From: Bradyrhizobium genosp. SA-3
GTDB taxonomy: Bacteria > Pseudomonadota > Alphaproteobacteria > Rhizobiales > Xanthobacteraceae
Length of the DNA: 36,577 nt
Assembly (NCBI RefSeq): GCF_004212635.1
Contig: NZ_PSRT01000083.1
Coordinates: 1 to 36,577 of the forward strand
Direction of reading: 5' to 3'
Below, piece by piece: positions 31,159-36,577 of the stretch. A program made the position numbers and the translations under genes. The notes beneath the pieces are model-generated. The model saw only the letters and a list, made by a program, of their open reading frames with translations, was not told the DNA's origin and searched no databases. The first letter of the stretch is position 1, and each line of letters opens with the position of its first letter.

Positions 31159-32132
31159 CCGACATCCTCGCCGTCGAGATGACCCGAATTGCTGCGAAGC
31201 CGACCCTGGACAGCCACCGGAAGAAAGAACTCATCGCCGTCTGCCAGAACATGGGCAATTGGTTCGGCCATCGTGTCGTCGGCGACCTGAACGGTGAGCT
31301 TCAGGAACGCTATGCGGCTGAGCGGACGCGCCACGTCTTCAAGATGGTTGAAGGTGTCCGGACCAATGTGGACACCGGAGAGCATGCGCCGGTTGCGGCC
31401 TATCGCGATCTGAAGTTTCTTGCCGCTGCCATCAACCGGTACTTCAAGCACAAGGTTGGCGGCGTCGTCACCCAGTTCAGCCCGGTCCTGCCCGACGCTC
31501 CGGAGTCCCGTATCCGGTGGCTGACCCGCTCTGAGGCTGCCAAGCTGCTCTGGGCAGCGTGGCGGGGACGGAAGGAAACGAAGCTGCCAGGGAGCAAGGG
31601 GCGTCACACCTCGCGGCACATCGCCCGGTACATCTTGGTCGGCCTCTACACCGGATCCCGCAACGGGGACATCTGCGGGGCCGCGACCATTCCGACGATC
31701 GGGCGCGGCTACGTCGACCTGGATAAGGGCATCTTCAGGCGGAAGCCCGACGACAAGAAAGAGACCTCCAAGCGGCAACCCACGGTCCCCATCCCGCCCC
31801 GGCTGCTAGCCCATATGCGGCGCTGGCAGCGGCTAGGCATCTCACAGCGCGCCGTTATCGAGTTCAACGGCAAGCCCGTCGTGACGATCAGGGAGGGCTG
31901 GGAGGGCGTGGTCGAGCGGGCCGGTCTGGCGACCGAGGACAAGCAACAGAAGATCCTCCGCCACACCCTGCGCCACACGGCCATCACCTGGTACCTGGAT
32001 CAGGGGGTCGATATCGAGAAGGTCAGCCTCTACTGCGGCGTCTCCGTGGCGACCATCCGCAAGACCTATCGCCACGTCATGCCGGGAACCTTCGACGACC
32101 TGCTAGTGGCCGCCCATCAGATTGGGCGTTGA
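30945..32132 (+). CDS. int: tyrosine site-specific integrase
   Basis: 395 aa integrase that should catalyse recombination between the 13-bp attL/attR cores. The N-terminus starts with a short arm-binding region (MPRRSKGPRLELQTGEG...WIIRDG), then a core-binding helical part. In the catalytic domain Arg239 (YTGSRNG), His340-x-x-Arg343 (RHTLRHTA) and Tyr375 (IRKTYRHV) are visible. The conserved His/Trp of the second box is replaced (YCGVS), as in several rhizobial integrases. Downstream genes run in the opposite direction. It lies 1.1 kb from the right end. Confidence 0.92.
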   Translation: MPRRSKGPRLELQTGEGRTPKWIIRDGAKNISTRCDERDRQQAEAKLAEYIIAKHDPAKAIRSGSPNEVKIADILAVEMTRIAAKPTLDSHRKKELIAVCQNMGNWFGHRVVGDLNGELQERYAAERTRHVFKMVEGVRTNVDTGEHAPVAAYRDLKFLAAAINRYFKHKVGGVVTQFSPVLPDAPESRIRWLTRSEAAKLLWAAWRGRKETKLPGSKGRHTSRHIARYILVGLYTGSRNGDICGAATIPTIGRGYVDLDKGIFRRKPDDKKETSKRQPTVPIPPRLLAHMRRWQRLGISQRAVIEFNGKPVVTIREGWEGVVERAGLATEDKQQKILRHTLRHTAITWYLDQGVDIEKVSLYCGVSVATIRKTYRHVMPGTFDDLLVAAHQIGR

Positions 32133-32155
32133 AGAGTGCGTTCCCGGCAAGCCCC

Positions 32156-32689
32156 TCAGAAGAGCTTTTCTGGCGCCGGGACGCATTTTGCTTCACGACT
32201 AAAGAACGCAGTGGTTCCTGGAACAGCAGTGTTAGTCCAATAGCCCGAATAGCCGCCCGTTATTCGATTCACTTTAATCCGTTCGATCCCCTCAGGATCC
32301 CGATAGCGAGAGGACTTGATCTCGGCCGAAACCTCCGTCTCGCTGATTTCCACATCTTTGTAGGTTAAACCGTCTCGCTTTAGAGTGCGGGCGTTAAAAT
32401 CTATCTCAACAACAGCTTCGAAATTATTGGCACTATTTTCCGAATACCCATTCCCCCAGGCTTTCACCGCTGTGATGCCCTTACAGACCAGTCTGACAAT
32501 GCCTGCGGCGCCCGTGCTTGTGGTCTGGTTCTGCGGAGCCGGCGTTGGCACTGGAGATGGGGTGCGTGGGGTCCCCAAATGAGGCTTGTCAGACTTGAGA
32601 AATTCCAAGCTCGGCTGAGCCTGAACAGCTGTGGCAGGGACCTGAAGTCCTACCGCGAGAAGCACGGCGACCATAGACCGTGTAACCAT
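32156..32689 (-). CDS. secreted hypothetical protein (177 aa)
   Basis: Signal peptide (MVTRSMVAVLLAVGLQVPA..., likely cleaved after VQA near residue 24), a Pro/Thr-rich linker, then a beta-rich domain (VVEIDFNARTLKRDGLTYKDVEISETEVSAEI) and two Cys. AGGGG precedes the ATG. Starts 9 bp after the stop of the neighbouring secreted gene on the same strand, so the two form an operon. Convergent with int, 23 bp apart. Role unknown. Confidence 0.65.
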   Translation of the reverse strand: MVTRSMVAVLLAVGLQVPATAVQAQPSLEFLKSDKPHLGTPRTPSPVPTPAPQNQTTSTGAAGIVRLVCKGITAVKAWGNGYSENSANNFEAVVEIDFNARTLKRDGLTYKDVEISETEVSAEIKSSRYRDPEGIERIKVNRITGGYSGYWTNTAVPGTTAFFSREAKCVPAPEKLF

Positions 32690-32698
32690 TACGAACCC

Positions 32699-32947
32699 CT
32701 ACTTGCAGCTCCTCATACAGGAGGATCCCCAGTCGAACGCTCGGGTCTCACAGTTGGCCTTCTCATTTGGGTTAGTGTAACGGGCGCACTGGGCCTTCTG
32801 CGAACTGGATTCCCGCGTGCAGTAGTTGCAGCTTGGTCGAGTGGACCCGGCGCCCTCTTGGGCTCTCTCCCGCATGCCCTGTTGTGCAACCGCTGGAACC
32901 GCGGGGGCGAAGAGAAAGCTGACCACAAGCAACATGCTCATTTTCAT
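32699..32947 (-). CDS. small secreted Cys-rich protein (82 aa)
   Basis: Signal peptide (MKMSMLLVVSFLFAPAVPAVA, cleavage after AVA), then a mature part with six Cys in a CNYC ... QCARY ... NCETR ... SCMRSC pattern, suggesting several disulfides. GGGTGA lies upstream of the ATG at 32947; the longer frame to 33067 is not signal-like. First gene of the two-gene secreted operon. Unknown family. Confidence 0.65.
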   Translation of the reverse strand: MKMSMLLVVSFLFAPAVPAVAQQGMRERAQEGAGSTRPSCNYCTRESSSQKAQCARYTNPNEKANCETRAFDWGSSCMRSCK

Positions 32948-33122
32948 GGCGTCACCCGTGCGTGTCTGGAGTGACACGATGCTATTGCAACGAGCACTCG
33001 ATAGATATGCGACATTTTGGACGAGCCACCACCACCTCGGGCTCACAGAGCCTTTGATGCCGCCCACTGAATTGGGCGTTGAACATGGGGGTCAAAATGG
33101 ATAGAAGACCGGCATTGGTTTG

Positions 33123-33141
33123 CGGCTCCCTAGGGGAGCCG
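33123..33141. terminator. hairpin near the right end of the element
   Basis: CGGCTCCC and GGGAGCCG pair around TAG (8-bp stem), followed by TAATCGTTTT. It could insulate the host DUF2232 gene from element transcription. Confidence 0.55.
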
Positions 33142-33170
33142 TAATCGTTTTGGAGTTGGGCGAGCTGAGG

Positions 33171-33192
33171 TTTCTGCTACGGTTTCTGCTAC
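33171..33192. repeat. right arm-type integrase repeats
   Basis: TTTCTGCTAC at 33171-33180 and again at 33183-33192, tandem with a 12-bp period. The motif also occurs at the left end, 10521-10530. Confidence 0.5.
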
Positions 33193-33249
33193 AGAGCACA
33201 AACCGAAAGCCATAAGCCTCTGATAACACTAGCGATTTCGCTGGTCTCG

Positions 33250-33262
33250 CTCTAACCGCTCG
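33250..33262. repeat. right attachment site (attR core)
   Basis: Exact second copy of CTCTAACCGCTCG. It lies 18 bp before the DUF2232 start codon, so the attB target is the leader of that gene and the insertion keeps its ribosome-binding region (GAAGGGAG). Confidence 0.7.
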
Positions 33263-33280
33263 AAGGGAGCGGGACAGCTG

Positions 33281-34261
33281 ATGATGGCCTTTGGACTGAT
33301 AGCCCTGATTGCCGGCGCCGCGTCGGCCCTGATGTTCGCCTCGATCATTTCGGGCGCGCTGATCTCGCTCGTCCTGTTCTATCTCGCACCGCTGCCGCTG
33401 ATGGTCGCCGCGATCGGCTGGGGGCCGCTGTGCGCGAGCCTCGGTGGCATTGCCGCCGCAATCGGCCTCGGCGCCCTGTTCGGCCTGCCCTATTGCATCG
33501 CCTTCGCCGTCACCGTCGCATTGCCGGCCTGGTGGCTCGGCCACCTCGTCCTGCTCGGCCGGCAGATCGGAAGCGTCGGGCCAGACGCCTCCGCCGCCGA
33601 GCCGCCGGCCGAACTCGAGATCGAGTGGTATCCGGTCGGCCGCATCCTGCTCTGGATCGCAGGTTTTGCCGCGCTGACCACGATCGCCGCCCTGCTCACG
33701 CTCGGCACCGACGCCGAGACCATCACCGGCACGCTGCGGCGGGGCCTGATGCGTCTTCTGCGCACCACCGACCCGCAAACCTCGGGCGAAGCCAGCCAGT
33801 TCGTCGACGCGCTGGTGCGCATCGCACCGGCCGCCGCCACCATCGTCGCGATGATGACGCTGACTCTCAACCTCTGGCTCAGCGCCAAGGTGACGGCGAC
33901 CTCGGGCCGGCTGCGTCGTCCCTGGCCGGACATGAAGACGGCCGAGCTGCCGCCGATGACGCTCGTGGCGCTCTGCATCGCGCTCGCCTTCTGCTTCACC
34001 GGCGGACTACTCGCGATCGTCGCGCAGATCACCACGGCCGCGCTGATGATGGGCTATGCGCTGACCGGTTTCGCCGTGCTGCATACGCTGACGCTGACGC
34101 TGAAGAGCCGCACCTTCTGGCTCGGCTCGACCTACGCCGTCGTCGTCGTGTTCGGATGGCCCGTGATCGCGATGGTGATCCTCGGCCTTGCGGATGCCGT
34201 GTTCGGCTTCCGCGAGCGCTTCCTGCGCAGCCGGCAGCCGCCGCCGCTGCCAACACCTTAA
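33281..34261 (+). CDS. DUF2232 membrane protein
   Basis: 326 aa integral membrane protein, conserved in alphaproteobacteria between rpsR and rplI. About eight hydrophobic segments are visible, beginning with GLIALIAGAASALMFASIISGALISLVLFYLA, with a polar loop around EPPAELEIEW. Function is not known. It normally follows rpsR directly; here the element lies between, so its original promoter or read-through from rpsF-rpsR is lost. Followed by rplI after 48 bp. Confidence 0.85.
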   Translation: MMAFGLIALIAGAASALMFASIISGALISLVLFYLAPLPLMVAAIGWGPLCASLGGIAAAIGLGALFGLPYCIAFAVTVALPAWWLGHLVLLGRQIGSVGPDASAAEPPAELEIEWYPVGRILLWIAGFAALTTIAALLTLGTDAETITGTLRRGLMRLLRTTDPQTSGEASQFVDALVRIAPAAATIVAMMTLTLNLWLSAKVTATSGRLRRPWPDMKTAELPPMTLVALCIALAFCFTGGLLAIVAQITTAALMMGYALTGFAVLHTLTLTLKSRTFWLGSTYAVVVVFGWPVIAMVILGLADAVFGFRERFLRSRQPPPLPTP

Positions 34262-34309
34262 GTCCAACCCCGAAAACTGAAACTCAGACCACTTCAAAGG
34301 AGAACGAAT

Positions 34310-34909
34310 ATGGAAGTCATTTTGCTGGAACGCGTCAACAAGCTCGGCCAGATGGGTGAAGTCGTGAAGGTTCGCGACGGCTATGCCCGCAATTTCCTGC
34401 TCAAGCGCGGTAAGGCGCTGCGCGCCACCACCGACAACCGTGCCAAGTATGACGGCATGAAGGCCGAGCTCGAGGCTCGCAACCTCCAGGCCAAGGGCGA
34501 GGCGTCCAAGGTCGCCGAGAAGATCGAGGGCAAGAACATCATCGTGATCCGCCAGGCCTCCGAAGCCGGCCAGCTGTTCGGTTCGGTCACGGTGCGCGAC
34601 CTCGTCGCCGCGTTCGAGACCGACGGCGTCCACCTCGACCGTCCGCAGGTGCAGCTCGACGCGCCGATCAAGACCATCGGCAAGCACACGGTCACGGTTG
34701 CCGTTCACCCCGAGGTCGAGGTCGAGATCACCGTGACGGTCGCGCGCAGCCAGGACGAAGCCGAGCGCATCAACCGCGGCGAGGACATCTCGACCCGCAA
34801 CGAGGACCGCGACGCGGCCGCCGAGGCGATCGCTGCGGCCGGCGAGTTCTTCGATCCGGAAGCCCAGCACGAGGAGGTCGAGCCGGCGCCGGCTGCGGAA
34901 GAGAAGTAA
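34310..34909 (+). CDS. rplI: 50S ribosomal protein L9
   Basis: Large-subunit protein of 199 aa that stabilises the L1 stalk base. Canonical N-terminus MEVILLERVNKLGQMGEVVKVRDGYARNFLL, a central helix, and a C-terminal domain with GSVTVRDL. A C-terminal acidic extension (AAEAIAAAGEFFDPE...) is typical of Rhizobiales. AAAGGAG precedes the ATG. Confidence 0.97.
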   Translation: MEVILLERVNKLGQMGEVVKVRDGYARNFLLKRGKALRATTDNRAKYDGMKAELEARNLQAKGEASKVAEKIEGKNIIVIRQASEAGQLFGSVTVRDLVAAFETDGVHLDRPQVQLDAPIKTIGKHTVTVAVHPEVEVEITVTVARSQDEAERINRGEDISTRNEDRDAAAEAIAAAGEFFDPEAQHEEVEPAPAAEEK

Positions 34910-34929
34910 GCAGCACGTACAGCTCGTCA

Positions 34930-34999
34930 TGCGCGGGCTTGACCCGCGCATCCATCAAGAGAGTTTGCTCAAGAAGATGGATTTCCGGGTCAGGCCCGG
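34930..34999. repeat. rhizobial-type palindromic repeat after rplI
   Basis: TGCGCGGG-cttga-CCCGCGCA (34930-34950) and CCGGG-tcagg-CCCGG (34985-34999). The short frame reading MRGLDPRIH...MDFRVRPGND is the familiar translation of a repeat common in Bradyrhizobium genomes, not a gene. Confidence 0.6.
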
Positions 35000-35021
35000 C
35001 AACGACAACAGAGAATGGATC

Positions 35022-35058
35022 AGCCCGGTCGCTTCAGGCGGCCGGGCTTTTCGTTTTG
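35022..35058 (+). terminator. terminator shared by rplI and the convergent thioesterase gene
   Basis: AGCCCGG (35022-35028) pairs with CCGGGCT (35042-35048), followed on the plus strand by TTTCGTTTT. It overlaps the 3' end of the thioesterase gene. Confidence 0.65.
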
Positions 35059-35501
35059 GCGGCGACGTCCTCGCTGAGCATCGCGATCGAGGCGAGCGCG
35101 GTTGCCGTATGCTTCTCGACGCCATCGCTGACGCAGAACACGTCGGCCGCGACCACGGCAACCTGACGGCCCGGCTTGATCACTCTTGCCCGGCAGATCA
35201 GCTTCTCGCCGACCGCGGGCGACAACAAATTGAGCTTGTATTCCGCCGTTAGCGCCGGCTGGCCGCGCGAGGTGGCGGCAGCGATCGTCGTGGCGTTGTC
35301 GACCAGGAAGGCGGTCACGCCGCCATGGAAAAAGCCGTGCTGCTGAAGCAGTTCCGGCCGGCGCTCTACGGCGATGGTGCAGGTGCCGCGCGACAATTCG
35401 GACAGCTCGGCGCCGACCAGATTCATAAAACCCTGCTGGCCGACATTGGCGTGGATGCGCTCGGCAACGGCTGCGAATTCGGGATCCGCTTCGGCTCGCA
35501 T
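35034..35501 (-). CDS. PaaI-family hotdog thioesterase
   Basis: 155 aa single hotdog-fold protein, likely acyl-CoA thioesterase of the PaaI/YdiI type. The active-site helix is QQHGFFHGGVTAFLVDNAT (HGG and Asp of the family), preceded by the strand GTCTIAVERRPELL. The C-terminal strands follow. GGGAGAG lies upstream of the ATG at 35501. It starts 11 bp after the TetR gene, which probably controls it. Substrate unknown. Confidence 0.85.
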   Translation of the reverse strand: MRAEADPEFAAVAERIHANVGQQGFMNLVGAELSELSRGTCTIAVERRPELLQQHGFFHGGVTAFLVDNATTIAAATSRGQPALTAEYKLNLLSPAVGEKLICRARVIKPGRQVAVVAADVFCVSDGVEKHTATALASIAMLSEDVAAKTKSPAA

Positions 35502-35512
35502 GCTGTCTCTCC

Positions 35513-36109
35513 CTATTGTTTGTCGATGCGATCGAGTGGCCGTAGCGCACGGATGGCGCAGGCGATCAGCGTGTCGGCCTCAATGCGCGGATCGGCGCGT
35601 TCGCGTCCCGACAGAAAGGCGCGGCAGAAGATCTGGGCCGGGCCGATCAGCTGGCTGACGAACATCACCGGCGTCATCGGCAGCAGCTCGCCGCGCGCGA
35701 CCAGCGGCGCACGCCAGCGCTCGATGCCTTCGACAAGGCGCGCGTTCTGCGCGCGCTGGCCGTCGCGCACGTCCTCGCCCCATTCGCTGCGCGAGATCTC
35801 GAAGAGATAGCGCGCCTCGCGCCGGCTGGTGACGACCCAGTCGAGATGCGCCCGGATCAGGCGATCGATACCCTGCTCCGCATCGGGCACGGGATCGAGC
35901 GCGGCCAGCACCGCGGCGTGATAGTGCCGCAGCACCTCCAGGAACAGCGCGCCGGCGAGCTCCTTCTTCGATCCGAAGGCATGAAAGAAGCTGCCATTGG
36001 AGGCGCGCGCCCGGGTGCGGATCGCGGCCACCGTCGCAGCCTCGAAGCCGACGCGGTCGAACACGATTAGTCCCGCCTCCAACAGGTCATCACGCATGCT
36101 CGCCGTCAT
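35513..36109 (-). CDS. TetR family regulator
   Basis: 198 aa. The DNA-binding domain is clear: LLEAGLIVFDRVGFEAATVAAIRTRARASNGSFFHAFGSKKEL. The C-terminal ligand domain has a TetR_C-like helical pattern. GAGGG precedes the ATG at 36109. It is the first gene of an operon with the thioesterase. A palindrome 22-40 bp upstream is the likely operator. Confidence 0.92.
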   Translation of the reverse strand: MTASMRDDLLEAGLIVFDRVGFEAATVAAIRTRARASNGSFFHAFGSKKELAGALFLEVLRHYHAAVLAALDPVPDAEQGIDRLIRAHLDWVVTSRREARYLFEISRSEWGEDVRDGQRAQNARLVEGIERWRAPLVARGELLPMTPVMFVSQLIGPAQIFCRAFLSGRERADPRIEADTLIACAIRALRPLDRIDKQ

Positions 36110-36130
36110 CGAGACCCTCCAGAGTATTAC

Positions 36131-36149
36131 TCTAGAGCGCCGCTCTAGA
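36131..36149. promoter_or_regulatory. palindromic operator of the TetR-thioesterase operon
   Basis: TCTAGAGC-gcc-GCTCTAGA is a perfect 8-bp inverted repeat with a 3-bp centre, next to the TetR start. Confidence 0.7.
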
Positions 36150-36217
36150 AGCGGTCAAGACGGCGCGGAGGCGCGATGCGCGGCCTCCGCACTGTCGATC
36201 GGAAAAAGTGGATCGGC

Positions 36218-36577
36218 CTAGCGCGAGATCGGTGGCGCCGGCGGGCCAGAGGACTCGGCTGGCGCTGCGGGCGGGGCTGCAGCTGTCGCGGGCGTCGCCG
36301 ATTCCTGCGGTTTGGCCGCGGGTGCCGGTTCGGAATTGGCGGCAGGCGCGGCTGGCTTGGGAGCGGCCTCTTCCGCCGGCTTGGGCGCGGCCGGCTCGGC
36401 CGGCTTCACGGCGGCTGGTGCAGACGGCGTCACCTGCGGGACCGGATCGGGGCGCAGCGCCGGAGCTTCGCTGCCGCGGGGCTCAACCTTCGCGCTATCG
36501 GGCTTGGCCTCGGCGGGATTCTCGGATGCCTTGCCGGTGTCGGGCTTGGCCTCGTCACGACCGGGCTCGACCTTGGC
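36218..36577 (-). CDS. Ala/Pro/Lys-rich C-terminal region of a protein, 5' end outside window
   Basis: The minus-strand frame is open to the window edge (119 visible residues) and consists of Ala, Pro, Lys and Glu repeats (PAEPAAPKPAEEAAPKPAAPAA), with KVEP and AKPD units towards the edge. Such tails are common as linkers on envelope proteins of rhizobia. The start and the folded domain are outside the window, so no function can be assigned. Confidence 0.6.
   Translation of the reverse strand, partial: AKVEPGRDEAKPDTGKASENPAEAKPDSAKVEPRGSEAPALRPDPVPQVTPSAPAAVKPAEPAAPKPAEEAAPKPAAPAANSEPAPAAKPQESATPATAAAPPAAPAESSGPPAPPISR

Larger units (their letters stand above)
10439..33262. mobile_element. 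integrated element of about 22.8 kb inserted between rpsR and DUF2232
   Basis: A foreign block separates rpsR from DUF2232-rplI, genes that are normally adjacent. It is bounded by a 13-bp direct repeat (10426-10438 and 33250-33262) and has paired TCTGCTAC-type motifs just inside each end (10521-10541, 33171-33192). A tyrosine integrase with an overlapping excisionase-like gene lies at the right end (30742-32132). The cargo is a type I restriction-modification operon with an anticodon-nuclease-like gene, an array of tiny genes, a replication-like gene with iterons, a serine recombinase, a lone tape-measure-like gene and secreted proteins. No conjugation genes, terminase, capsid or portal genes are seen, so it is not a complete prophage or ICE; a phage satellite or decayed prophage is likeliest. 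Confidence 0.85.

Noticed and set aside
10439..33262. Complete prophage or integrative conjugative element
   Set aside because: No terminase, portal, capsid or tail-fibre genes, and no relaxase or type IV secretion genes were found in the interval.
34929..35252. Gene starting MRGLDPRIH after rplI
   Set aside because: The sequence is the usual translation of a palindromic rhizobial repeat and runs on the antisense strand of the thioesterase gene.

Overview
The window looks like a chromosomal stretch of a GC-rich alphaproteobacterium, most likely Bradyrhizobium or a close relative. The basis is the gene order gmk-yicC-mltG-fabF-acpP-fabG-fabD on one strand, then rpsF-rpsR-(DUF2232)-rplI on the other, together with the codon usage and a rhizobial-type palindromic repeat after rplI. 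No database search was possible, so family names rest on motifs and gene order.

Left core (1-10425): a partial membrane protein gene, guanylate kinase, YicC, the MltG endolytic transglycosylase (whose 3' end appears frameshifted) and a type II fatty acid synthesis cluster (fabF, acpP, fabG, fabD). Next come a membrane fatty acid desaturase with its own TetR regulator and a palindromic operator, then rpsF-rpsR. Right core (33263-36577): DUF2232 membrane protein, rplI, a convergent TetR-PaaI thioesterase operon with a palindromic operator, and the 3' part of an Ala/Pro-rich gene.

Between rpsR and DUF2232 sits an integrated element of about 22.8 kb (10439-33262). It is bounded by a 13-bp direct repeat, has tandem TCTGCTAC-type repeats just inside each end, and carries a tyrosine integrase overlapping an excisionase-like gene near the right end. 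It splits the usual rpsF-rpsR-DUF2232-rplI order. From left to right it holds five blocks. (1) A tightly overlapped type I restriction-modification operon hsdR-hsdS-(PrrC-like anticodon nuclease)-hsdM. (2) A 3.2-kb array of tiny genes punctuated by 11 copies of a short hairpin repeat, all in one orientation, with about one gene per interval. (3) A small ribbon-helix-helix gene and a replication-initiator-like gene that contains four iteron-like repeats at 21-22 bp spacing, resembling the lambda O/ori arrangement. (4) Small genes of unknown role, a serine recombinase with a cluster of GAAAGT motifs and a matching inverted site about 0.57 kb away, and one large tape-measure-like gene without any other tail or head genes. 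(5) Winged-helix and excisionase/integrase genes and a two-gene operon of secreted proteins.

Overall the element reads as a phage-related or satellite-like mobile island: its own integration module, a possible replication module, a lone tail-length protein and an anti-phage defence locus with a back-up tRNA-cutting toxin. The points most worth following are the hairpin-punctuated mini-gene array with a compensated stem, the intragenic iterons, and the PrrC-like gene placed between hsdS and hsdM.
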